Below, piece by piece: positions 7,965 to 16,352 of a stretch of 46,673 nucleotides of DNA; the first letter of the stretch is position 1, and every line of letters starts with the position of its first letter. The notes beneath the pieces are model-generated. The model made no database searches. It worked only from the letters and a program-made list of their open reading frames with translations, and was not told the DNA's origin. Source of the stretch: Desulfocapsa sp. (lineage in GTDB: Bacteria > Desulfobacterota > Desulfobulbia > Desulfobulbales > Desulfocapsaceae); assembly GCA_024763035.1 (NCBI GenBank), contig JANTGG010000010.1, positions 1 through 46,673 of the forward strand. Reading direction: 5' to 3'. Position numbers and translations under genes: made by a program.

Positions 7965-9002
7965 TTATTTCACCCGCTCGAATACTTCTTCAACCTTGGC
8001 ATAATTATCGAGGAACAGCTCCACAACATAGGGGTCAAAGTGAATGCCCTTCTGTTCAACTATTACCTTCCTGGCTTCCTCAAGGGGCCATGCCTCTTTG
8101 TACGGTCGTTTAGAAGAAAGAGCATCAAAGACATCACATAACGCTGCAATCCTGCCGAAAAATGGTATCTCCTCCCCCTTCAGACCAAGGGGAAATCCCG
8201 TTCCGTCCCACTTCTCATGATGGGTGAGAGCAATAAGATGGGCCATATTCATCAGCTCGTTATCAGCACCATATAAAAGATCTGCTCCGATCAGGGTGTG
8301 CCGTTTCATCTCTTCAAATTCGTCGGGCGTAAGGGTTCCCTTTTTATGCAAAATGGCATCACTGATCCCCAGCTTGCCAATATCATGCATGGCAGAAGCA
8401 TGAAAGAGCAGGGTCAGCTCATGCTCCTTGGCGCCATGTGCCCGCCCGAGGATTACGCAATAATGTGCCATTCGGGTAATATGCCGACTGGTCTGATGGT
8501 CATGGTACTCAGCCGCCTGTACCAGTCTGTTGGTGATCTCGATCTGTGTTTCCCTTAGCTCCCGTGTACGTTCAAGAACCATTTCCTCCAGCTCGTCGCG
8601 ATGTTTCTGCAACTCACGCTGGGCGACGCGCAGGGCAATATGGGTCTGCACCCTTGCCTTGACAATCACCGGGTTCACAGGCTTTATGATATAATCAACA
8701 GCGCCGAGAAGAAAGCCACGAGTTTCATCCTTCTCCTCATTCATGGCAGTTACAAAAATTACCGGAATATCAACGAAGTTTTCATCTTCCTTCAGCCTTT
8801 TACACACCTCATACCCGTCCATATCAGGCATCATAACATCAAGCAGAATCAGATCGGGCTTCTTTTCGTGGACTGCTTTAAGGGCATCAGGACCATTGGT
8901 TGCAACAATAAGCTGATAGCTTTCGCGCAGTGTCCCCACTAGAATTTTTATATTTGCAGGGATATCATCGACAAGAAGGATGGTGTTACGCTCTTTGTTC
9001 AC
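7965..9002 (-). CDS. Response regulator with HD-GYP phosphodiesterase domain
   Basis: A 345-residue RpfG-like protein. Residues about 5-122 form a receiver with the phospho-acceptor Asp in LILLDVMMPDMDG and the Lys in YIIKPVN. A coiled-coil linker (about 125-165) leads into an HD-GYP domain with HASAMHDIGKLGI and HHEKWDGTGFP, expected to hydrolyse cyclic-di-GMP. The canonical GYP reads GFP here, a conservative change. The start is GTG 9002: its GTG overlaps the stop of the hybrid kinase (GTGA), with GGGGAG upstream, so the two are translationally coupled. It is the probable output of the kinase encoded immediately upstream. Confidence 0.95.
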   Translation of the reverse strand: MNKERNTILLVDDIPANIKILVGTLRESYQLIVATNGPDALKAVHEKKPDLILLDVMMPDMDGYEVCKRLKEDENFVDIPVIFVTAMNEEKDETRGFLLGAVDYIIKPVNPVIVKARVQTHIALRVAQRELQKHRDELEEMVLERTRELRETQIEITNRLVQAAEYHDHQTSRHITRMAHYCVILGRAHGAKEHELTLLFHASAMHDIGKLGISDAILHKKGTLTPDEFEEMKRHTLIGADLLYGADNELMNMAHLIALTHHEKWDGTGFPLGLKGEEIPFFGRIAALCDVFDALSSKRPYKEAWPLEEARKVIVEQKGIHFDPYVVELFLDNYAKVEEVFERVK

Positions 9003-12000
9003 GCGGTATTCTCCCCTTTCATAATTTGACGGCGAATCCTTCGCAGAAAATCAGAAACACGCTCAAAATTATAGTTGCGCAGTTGATTTTCCATACGCAC
9101 CATCTCCTCGTCAATACCTTCAGCTGAAAAAAGTGCTTTTTTCTCGAGCCAGTACTCTTCAGCGACCGGATCGTACTCTTCCACCATCTTCTTCAGTTCA
9201 TCGAGCACTTCAATCAACTCTTCAGTAGTGGCTTCAGAGACAATTTGCGCCGTATTCCCGGCAATCATATTCTCACAGATCTCCTCGAGTTGTTTCATAC
9301 TTTCTGCGAGCTGGACAAGGGCAGTCGCCACCGAATCCAGGTACTCATCCTGGACAGACATCAGGCCGATGTCTGTTTCTCCCTGTGAGTTTATCATTTC
9401 CTTGATTGCCAGTTCAAATTTCACACTGATATCCTGCAGCTGGTAGGCTGAAAGATTTGCAGCAGATCCTTTCAGGGTATGAATCTCGCGTGCCGCCGCC
9501 TGCAGATCCTCACGAATCAGAGCGGGCATTTTTGCAACGACTTCATTACCAAAACTGTGCAGATCCTGCAGCATCCGTACATAGGAGTTCAGATTTCCTG
9601 CCATCCGGGCAACACCGGATTCCACATGGATGCCCGGCAAGGTATCAGGGTAATCATGCTTGCCCTCGCTTCCAGTAATTGCCGACAAACCGTTACGCCG
9701 CATGGTTTCCATATGCTCAGGTCTGGTCCAGCGGGTGAGCACAGAAAACAGGAGCTCGGGTGTAATGGGTTTTGCCACATAATCATTCATGCCTGCCTGC
9801 AGACATTTATCCCTGTCACCCTGCATGGCATGGGCGGTAACTGCAATAACGGGGATTTCGTTTAACACCGGATTGGCACGAATAACTTTTGTCGCCTCAT
9901 ACCCGTCCATAACGGGCATCTGCACATCCATCAGCACTCCATCAAATTCATCACCACGATCCTGCAGAATATGAACGGCCTCTTCTCCGTTATTCGCCAC
10001 CTCGACAATAATCCCGACACTCTCGAGCAATTCCCTTGCAACATTCTGATTGATTCTGTTGTCTTCTGCAAGAAGAATACGCACACCTGCCAGATGGTCA
10101 GAACTGACAAGACTTCGGATATTTTCTTCCCGCTCTTCAAGGCTTGCGTGCATCGCCTCGGGATGATTGAAAATCTCCATAATGGTATCGAAGAGCAGAG
10201 ACTGCTTCACAGGTTTGGTCAAAAAGTAGTCCACTCCCACTTCACGTGCCATCACCATTTCCCGATCACCACCAAACGCTGTCATCATAATAATGGGGAT
10301 CTCATCGGCACCTTCCAGCTGACGGAACTTCCGCACACACTCAATACCATCCACCTCCGGCATCCGCCAGTCCACCAGGAAGAAATCGTAACGACTGAAG
10401 TCTCCCTGCAGCAGTTGGTTTGCCTCCTCACAAGAAGACACCACATCAATTTCAAAGTGGAAGGATTCGAGCATCTTGGTGGTGATACATCGGGCCGTGG
10501 CATTATCATCTATGACCAGTCCCCTCAGCCCCCTGATGGTTGCCGGGACAAGGTATTGGATTTCACGGTCTTCCGGCTGTCTGGAAAATTCTGCAGTAAA
10601 GAAAACCGTTGTTCCCTTGCCCGGCTTGCTGTCCACCCAGATCTCTCCGCCGTGCAGATTCACCAGGCGGCGGCAGATTGAAAGTCCGAGACCTGTGCCG
10701 CCGTATTCCCGTGTGGTGGAACCGTCTGCCTGGGTAAAAGGATCAAAAAGGGTTTTATACTGTTCCTCCCGGATACCAACTCCCGTATCACTGATGGAAA
10801 AGAGAATACGGATGCTGTCATCAGTTTCCGAATCGATGGTAGCATGGACAAAGATTTCGCCATGTTCGGTAAATTTAATAGCATTGCCCAGAAGATTAAT
10901 AAACACCTGTTCAAGACGAAGCGGATCGCCGAGAAGTGCTCCGGGAATACCGGGTTCGCAGGCGATAACAAGTTCTATATTTCTTGCTGCAGCTTGGTCA
11001 CTGAAAAGATCTGCGAGCTTATCAAAGAGCTGCGGCAGATGAAAACCAACGTTTTCAATACGGATCTTTCCAGCTTCGATCTTGGAGAAGTCAAGGATAT
11101 CATTAATAATTGCCAGCAGAGATTCGGCAGAAGAGCGAACCGTCAGCAGGTACTCCCGCAGCTTGGGACTCAGTTTTTTATTGAGAGCCAAGCCAACCAT
11201 TCCAATAATGGCATTCATCGGGGTGCGGATCTCATGGCTCATATTGGCAAGGAAACTGGACTTGGCATCATTGGCAGTCTGTGCCTCCACCATTGCCCGT
11301 TTCAGTTTTTCAGTCCGTTCCCGTACCAGATCATGCAGGGAATCGTTGAGATCACGCAGTTCGGAATCCCGTTCCCGCACGGCAATGCGCATGGCTTCAA
11401 ACGCCGACGCCAGCTTACCGATCTCGTCCCCGGAATCCACACTGACCTGATGGCTGAAATCACCATTTTTCATGGCATCAGCAGCCGTTACCAGATCTTC
11501 AACTTTTTTTGCCCACCTGCCGATCAATTGATAAATAAGAAAAATCCCCAGCCCCACCGCAAGACATGCGGCAAAGAGTGATACCAGTGACTGTTTAAAC
11601 TGTGCCCGCCGCACTGCTTCACTGGACAGAGCAACCAACACCTTACCCACTTCGTCTTTTGAGATATCACTATCGGCAGGAACGGTCCATTCATTTTCCA
11701 GCTCATTTGCCCGGAAATAAATGGGGTGGGAAACAACCAGAGAGCCGGCAAAAGTGTCATTTAAGGAAAAAGCTGCAAAGGCAGTCTCGTCCAGTATACG
11801 CTTTGCCACGATTTCATTCTTCTCATTAAAAATAAGAAGAAACTGCACCTGGGTATTCCACAGGAAACCGCCAAGCAGCCGGTCAAGCTCCTGATTATCC
11901 TGAACAATCATGGGAAGCTCTGCCGCCTGTGCAAGTCCCTGCACAATGGCCTCACCCGCCCGTTTCTGCTCGGAGGCAATCAGGTTGTTTGTCTGAAAGA

Positions 12001-12133
12001 TATTAATTACGGTGGCAAGACTCAGACTGACAAGAACAACAAAGATAATAAGAAGCGTGGCCTTACCGCGAAGGGAGATTTTCTGGTAGTTAAGAATGGT
12101 TTTGTACCGCTTATCTGAGATTCCCGATAACAC
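8999..12133 (-). CDS. Hybrid sensor histidine kinase (HAMP-HisKA-HATPase-REC-REC-Hpt)
   Basis: About 1045 residues. An N-terminal membrane helix, a periplasmic sensor segment (about residues 45-180), a second helix and HAMP are followed by HisKA (SHEIRTPMNAIIGM), an ATPase domain (N-box LGNAIKF, FDPFTQADGSTTREYGGTG), a first receiver (Asp in FFLVDWRMPEVDG), a second receiver (Asp in GVLMDVQMPVMDG) and a C-terminal Hpt (IHTLKGSAANL). This is a phosphorelay of the BarA/TorS type in the inner membrane. No ATG fits the N-terminus: candidates are GTG 12133 (used here) and TTG 12148, both overlapping the 3' end of the binding-protein gene. Gene order makes the upstream periplasmic binding protein its likely sensory partner and HD-GYP its likely target. 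Confidence 0.93.
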   Translation of the reverse strand: MLSGISDKRYKTILNYQKISLRGKATLLIIFVVLVSLSLATVINIFQTNNLIASEQKRAGEAIVQGLAQAAELPMIVQDNQELDRLLGGFLWNTQVQFLLIFNEKNEIVAKRILDETAFAAFSLNDTFAGSLVVSHPIYFRANELENEWTVPADSDISKDEVGKVLVALSSEAVRRAQFKQSLVSLFAACLAVGLGIFLIYQLIGRWAKKVEDLVTAADAMKNGDFSHQVSVDSGDEIGKLASAFEAMRIAVRERDSELRDLNDSLHDLVRERTEKLKRAMVEAQTANDAKSSFLANMSHEIRTPMNAIIGMVGLALNKKLSPKLREYLLTVRSSAESLLAIINDILDFSKIEAGKIRIENVGFHLPQLFDKLADLFSDQAAARNIELVIACEPGIPGALLGDPLRLEQVFINLLGNAIKFTEHGEIFVHATIDSETDDSIRILFSISDTGVGIREEQYKTLFDPFTQADGSTTREYGGTGLGLSICRRLVNLHGGEIWVDSKPGKGTTVFFTAEFSRQPEDREIQYLVPATIRGLRGLVIDDNATARCITTKMLESFHFEIDVVSSCEEANQLLQGDFSRYDFFLVDWRMPEVDGIECVRKFRQLEGADEIPIIMMTAFGGDREMVMAREVGVDYFLTKPVKQSLLFDTIMEIFNHPEAMHASLEEREENIRSLVSSDHLAGVRILLAEDNRINQNVARELLESVGIIVEVANNGEEAVHILQDRGDEFDGVLMDVQMPVMDGYEATKVIRANPVLNEIPVIAVTAHAMQGDRDKCLQAGMNDYVAKPITPELLFSVLTRWTRPEHMETMRRNGLSAITGSEGKHDYPDTLPGIHVESGVARMAGNLNSYVRMLQDLHSFGNEVVAKMPALIREDLQAAAREIHTLKGSAANLSAYQLQDISVKFELAIKEMINSQGETDIGLMSVQDEYLDSVATALVQLAESMKQLEEICENMIAGNTAQIVSEATTEELIEVLDELKKMVEEYDPVAEEYWLEKKALFSAEGIDEEMVRMENQLRNYNFERVSDFLRRIRRQIMKGENTA

Positions 12134-13082
12134 GGGCCTGTTGCACAACTGCGGCAGGAAGGGAGATCCCCAGCCTGTCGGCGACTATCATATTCACGGC
12201 AAGGTTTACACCTGCCATCTCCGCCTTCTTGGGCTTATTCGGATGGCCAAATACCTGCTGCACAAGTGCTGCTGCATACTCTCCCTGCAGAGCCGGGTCT
12301 GCCTCAAGACCAAGAAGTGCCCCGGCCTTCACAAAAGATCCCGAGAACCCGAAAACCGGCGTATTATTCCGCAAAGAGGCAAGGAGAAGGGCCTTCACCG
12401 TACTGCGGTTATATACCGACGAATCCGCCGCGGTCCAGATCAGATCGACCTGCTGATTGAAGAGTTTCTGGATTGCCTTTGCCATGGAACCGGAGGCATC
12501 AATGTTGATTGCCTGCAGCCGCCACCCTTCCGGCAACTGCTCCTGCACTTCGACAAGGGAACGTACACTTTTAGGAGATGTGGAACGATAAAGCATACCG
12601 ATTGTTTTCAAATCCGGCAAGGCCTGTCTGATCAGGGAGAATTGCTCGTTGACCGGCAGCGTAATGGAAACTCCCGCCACATTATCCAGCCTGCCTTTTA
12701 AACCGATCAACTCCGGTTTTGCAACCATACAGTATACCAGAGGGGTCTTCCCTGCCAGGGTGGAGTTCAGGACGTCGGCTGCCCGTGAGCCGATGGCCAC
12801 CCAAACGACCTTGCTTGTTCCGGAAACAGGTGCCGGCAAGCCATCCTTTATGGCATCAAGGGTGAAGGACTGGATGAGAACCGATTGTTTTTTCAGCATA
12901 TTGGTCAGGGCATCGGCAGCCGTCACATACGGACCGGCACCTGAGCTGACAACCACACGGACTATGTTCTGCCCTGCACTACAGTTCAATAGTGAAAAAA
13001 AGAAAAGGAAACAGCAGCACAACGAGATCAGCCCCGCCCGCTTCAGTGGATTCTTTTTCTTCTTCTGCATTGGTCTCATCAT
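12111..13082 (-). CDS. ABC-type periplasmic substrate-binding protein (ABC_sub_bind/TrpX-like)
   Basis: A 323-residue exported protein: a Lys-rich start, then a hydrophobic stretch around residues 15-35 ending near SLLNCSAG (a poor lipobox, so either a lipoprotein or cleaved signal). The mature part has the two-lobe pattern of the ABC_sub_bind family, with VWVAIGSRAADVL, LVYCMVA, GVSITLPVNEQ, TIGMLYRSTSPKS and a C-terminal AGVNLAVNMIVADRLG. No permease or ATPase is encoded with it. Instead it lies 13 bp after a TonB receptor and overlaps a hybrid kinase, which suggests a sensory accessory role rather than transport. Start ATG 13082; an ATG at 13070 is possible. Confidence 0.88.
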   Translation of the reverse strand: MMRPMQKKKKNPLKRAGLISLCCCFLFFFSLLNCSAGQNIVRVVVSSGAGPYVTAADALTNMLKKQSVLIQSFTLDAIKDGLPAPVSGTSKVVWVAIGSRAADVLNSTLAGKTPLVYCMVAKPELIGLKGRLDNVAGVSITLPVNEQFSLIRQALPDLKTIGMLYRSTSPKSVRSLVEVQEQLPEGWRLQAINIDASGSMAKAIQKLFNQQVDLIWTAADSSVYNRSTVKALLLASLRNNTPVFGFSGSFVKAGALLGLEADPALQGEYAAALVQQVFGHPNKPKKAEMAGVNLAVNMIVADRLGISLPAAVVQQARVIGNLR

Positions 13083-13095
13083 ATCAGAAATGGGC

Positions 13096-15105
13096 TTAAA
13101 ACCTGAACTGCATCCGGCAGAAAAATGTCCTGCCCGGGGTCACAGTATTATCCGAAACTTCTGTCTCATTAACGGCATCATGATCCTCTTCAAGCAGATC
13201 CATCACCCCGATCATCATTTCACCTTTCCCTGCAAACAAACTTCTGGTGACTGTCAAATCAAGTTGATTTACCGGATCAACACTGCTCCCGCCGACATCT
13301 TCATAGACGATGTCAGAATAGGCGTACTGCCCGTTAATCGTCCAGTTGCTGTCAACAAACCAACGCAGTTTCACACCGACTTTATTTTTTGCCGGCAGAA
13401 AAGAGCGTATGGACTGATTCTCATATTCCGTCTCAAATTCATTGTAGGCATACCAGACACTTCCCAGTACAGGACCGGAGCTGTATTCGAGTTCCAGCTC
13501 ACAGCCGTATCCCTCAGCATCCCCTGTATTGTCGACAAAGAGCTTCAGCAGGGGCACTCCGCCGACGGTTCCATCCATCTCGCCGCGAGCGCCGATGAGA
13601 TCCTTGTACCACATATAGTACAGATTTCCCTTAAATTGAAGGGAATCTCGAATTTTCCAGTTATATCCACTCTCTGCCGACCATGCCTGCTCGGATTTCA
13701 TATCAGGATCAACTGAAAAACTCAACCTGAAACCATCTGTACTTCCTGAGAAAATAGCATTTCTGATAAAACCGATGGGCTGTCTGTATGATTTTGCAGC
13801 ACTGAAGCGCAGCACATGCTTCATCCCGGTATCCAGACCGTAGAGTGATGTGAGCCTGCCGGACCAATCGGTATCACCTTCCGAGAAATAATCTCCGCGC
13901 AGCTGTATTTCAAAGAAGAGCTGTTCATCAAACTGATAGCGATCACTGCCGAACAGCCCGAACCAGTTCTCCCTGCTGTATTCATCGGAAAGGGTGAAAA
14001 CGCCATCTTCTTCCGGACGTGAGGAAATCGAGGTGGTCTTTACATTCCCCCCCACAACAAGAGAGTGATGTTCAACTCCTGCGATATCCACCTGCCCCTC
14101 AATATCATGCTCATCCAGCTGATATCTTGCCCCGCCATAGGACGGGCGATCCATATCCTGATATCGTCCGGCATACCTGAGATACGCAGACGTCCCGGAG
14201 TTAAATTCCTTTTCAGCACGCAGATAGCCGTTCACCGAACTCATATCATTTTCATTCTCTACGAATACACCCTCGGTGGCAAAGGCACCGTCATCGGTCT
14301 GAGTTGTTCCTGCGCCCATCACCAGTTTGATATCAGAGTCTGTACGATATGTCAGTTCGCCCCGGGCAAGGGCCTGTCTCTGATAATCACGGTTGGTGGA
14401 ATTCTCTTCAAGATCAAGGGCATCGGCGGATGATTTAGTCTCATTATACCCGGTGGAAAGCAGCCAGCTCCAGTTGCCGGCAGTGTCGGCATAACGGAGC
14501 TGTGAAGATGAATCTCCATATTCACTGATGGTACTTGTGGCAAACAGCCCGGTTACATCTTCTGGTTTCTTGGTAATGATATTAATTACACCGGAAAGGG
14601 CATTGGCACCCCAGGCTGCACCACCAGGGCCGCGGACAATCTCAATACGGTCGATATCTTCCATCATTACAGCGATTGAAGAAAACTCGGGTCCGCCAAA
14701 TGCGGCACTGTCTGCGGGCATACCGTCAACCAGCGTCATCATCCGGTCTGAGAATGTTCCCTGCAGACCACGGATTCCGACACCATAACGTGTCCTGCTC
14801 ACCTGCATGACATCAACACCTGGAGCATACCGGAGAGCGGCTGAGATAGATGTATGACCTCCGTAATGAAGATCGTCTGACTTTAAGACACTGACGGGGA
14901 CAGAAAGAAGATTGGCAGGCTGTTTCTGTCTGGAGGCGGAGACCACCAGATCCATATCCTGAAAAAGGAGCAGTTCGTCAACCTCGCTGAAATCCTCGGG
15001 GATCTCGGCACAGGAAAACGATGCAGATAGAAGAAGTGCAACAAGGGAAGGAACGACGACCTTTCCCTTTACACACTGATTAAGAAGGCGACCCAGGCAG
15101 ATCAT
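13096..15105 (-). CDS. TonB-dependent outer-membrane receptor
   Basis: A 669-residue receptor. A signal peptide (residues about 10-33, ending SFSCAE) precedes a TonB-box-like region (MDLVVSASR), a plug domain (SVLKSDDL through SGVINIITKKPEDV, including RGLQGTFSDRM and IEIVRGPGGAAWG) and a 22-strand-type barrel ending in the C-terminal FRF, an aromatic outer-membrane insertion signal. The ligand cannot be read from the sequence: there is no nearby siderophore or cobalamin gene. The leader carries a terminator-like hairpin (15134-15164). It heads a same-strand run with a binding protein, hybrid kinase and HD-GYP regulator. Ribosome site GGAGG lies just upstream of ATG 15105. Confidence 0.95.
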   Translation of the reverse strand: MICLGRLLNQCVKGKVVVPSLVALLLSASFSCAEIPEDFSEVDELLLFQDMDLVVSASRQKQPANLLSVPVSVLKSDDLHYGGHTSISAALRYAPGVDVMQVSRTRYGVGIRGLQGTFSDRMMTLVDGMPADSAAFGGPEFSSIAVMMEDIDRIEIVRGPGGAAWGANALSGVINIITKKPEDVTGLFATSTISEYGDSSSQLRYADTAGNWSWLLSTGYNETKSSADALDLEENSTNRDYQRQALARGELTYRTDSDIKLVMGAGTTQTDDGAFATEGVFVENENDMSSVNGYLRAEKEFNSGTSAYLRYAGRYQDMDRPSYGGARYQLDEHDIEGQVDIAGVEHHSLVVGGNVKTTSISSRPEEDGVFTLSDEYSRENWFGLFGSDRYQFDEQLFFEIQLRGDYFSEGDTDWSGRLTSLYGLDTGMKHVLRFSAAKSYRQPIGFIRNAIFSGSTDGFRLSFSVDPDMKSEQAWSAESGYNWKIRDSLQFKGNLYYMWYKDLIGARGEMDGTVGGVPLLKLFVDNTGDAEGYGCELELEYSSGPVLGSVWYAYNEFETEYENQSIRSFLPAKNKVGVKLRWFVDSNWTINGQYAYSDIVYEDVGGSSVDPVNQLDLTVTRSLFAGKGEMMIGVMDLLEEDHDAVNETEVSDNTVTPGRTFFCRMQFRF

Positions 15106-15133
15106 ACAACCTCCATCAAAACAAATTAGCTAA

Positions 15134-15164
15134 CAAAAAAAGATACATCCGGGCCGGCAGATGC
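15134..15164 (-). promoter_or_regulatory. Terminator-like hairpin in the TonB receptor leader
   Basis: On the minus strand GCATCTG (15164-15158) pairs with CGGATGT (15051-type arm at 15151-15145) around a CCGGCC loop, with two wobble pairs, followed by ATC and seven T residues (15141-15135). It lies about 30 nt before the receptor start, where it could act as an attenuator. A competing stem TGCT-GGAA-AGCA overlaps its 5' arm. The remainder of 15106-15436 shows no gene. Confidence 0.5.
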
Positions 15165-15436
15165 TTTCCAGCAGAACACTCTCACCCGTATAGAAATATA
15201 ATGTTACCCTCAAATCTAAATTTTTTAAAGGGATATCTGAATATATCTATTATAATTGCAATCAGATAAGACTGCCTCTCAAAAGATGTTCATTCTTAAC
15301 TTTACTGTCTGTAGAGGGGTTACGTAAATGCAGGCGGTTTAGGGATAATTTCACCTGAAATCATTTTTCTTTTTACCGGACACTCGATATGGAGTAAAAG
15401 AACGTCTCACAGATTTTTTTTCACTCACACTATACG

Positions 15437-15721
15437 ATGACCATGGATCCTTTTCCCAAACCTTTCAGCTGTAAAGAAAAAGCTCAGATAGACTACCCCT
15501 GTTCCTGGCTCTATAAAGTCATTGGTTTGGATGAGGAACATCTGAGAAAAGCCATAGAAACTGTATGCGGCACAAAAAACCTGCTTATTACCAGATCCCA
15601 CACCAGTTCCGGCGGCAAATACTGCAGTCTCAATGTAGAGCTGATTGTGGAAGATGACTCCAGTCGCCTCGCCCACTACCGGAATCTTAAGAACCATGCG
15701 GCAGTAAAGGTCGTTCTCTAA
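15437..15721 (+). CDS. DUF493 (YbeD-like) family protein
   Basis: A 94-residue cytoplasmic protein. The pattern IDYPCSWLYKVIGLDEE near residue 18, followed by a beta-alpha-beta body ending in LKNHAAVKVVL, matches the small ferredoxin-like DUF493/YbeD family, whose E. coli member has a regulatory-type fold and no settled function. Start is ATG 15437 or 15443; neither has a strong ribosome site. It is followed after 22 bp by an unknown gene on the same strand and diverges from the TonB cassette, sharing a 330-bp intergenic region with it. Confidence 0.8.
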   Translation: MTMDPFPKPFSCKEKAQIDYPCSWLYKVIGLDEEHLRKAIETVCGTKNLLITRSHTSSGGKYCSLNVELIVEDDSSRLAHYRNLKNHAAVKVVL

Positions 15722-15743
15722 CACACAGCAACAAGGAATTTTC

Positions 15744-16253
15744 ATGGACACCCCGGATCAAAAAGCCTCCCGGCTCATTCCCGTTCTTCGTGAAGGAGTG
15801 GCGGTAATTCAGATGATTTTTTTTAAAGAACTCAAAGCGGTCATTGAGAAAAAACATCCTGACAAAGATGCTACCACACGAACAATGCTCACGGGTGCTG
15901 TCACCAATGAGTTGTTCGGTACACAGAATCAGGAAACAAAATTCCAGGATTTTTGCCGAAAACATCGGGGAGAAATCGAACAGGAGATGATAAGCCTCTC
16001 TCAGGAACTCGCAGAATTTACTCCATTTCTTGCCGATGCCCTGCGCATCCAGACGCTGTGCGACCATCAGGAGGGATTACACTCCGAAGAGGTTTTAAAA
16101 CTTGCCGAAAGCTGTCGCCTCCTCCCAAAGGATCGTGAATTGCCGCTGCCTTCAAGCTTTATGGCCACGGTTCGTGAGCTTGGCAAAAAGCACAAGCTGT
16201 TAATTCCTCCCGTTGAGATCAATCAAGAGGAGGAGCAGACACTGCTTCAGTAA
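15744..16253 (+). CDS. Conserved hypothetical protein
   Basis: A 169-residue soluble, charged, mostly helical protein that I do not recognise. It has no signal peptide, membrane segment or obvious catalytic motif; a short MLTGAVTNELFG element near residue 48 and two Cys residues near residues 87 and 105 are the only landmarks. AAGGA lies eight bases before ATG 15744, supporting translation. It is 22 bp downstream of the DUF493 gene and about 100 bp upstream of the BMP-type binding protein, so it may be co-transcribed with either. Confidence 0.75.
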   Translation: MDTPDQKASRLIPVLREGVAVIQMIFFKELKAVIEKKHPDKDATTRTMLTGAVTNELFGTQNQETKFQDFCRKHRGEIEQEMISLSQELAEFTPFLADALRIQTLCDHQEGLHSEEVLKLAESCRLLPKDRELPLPSSFMATVRELGKKHKLLIPPVEINQEEEQTLLQ

Positions 16254-16352
16254 CAGATCACTGTTCAGGCTCAGCCGGATTCTTTTTGCCTGCAAGATCC
16301 CGATTCTGCAGCGAACATAGACCACTACTTCATCTACCAAGGAGACTCAAGG

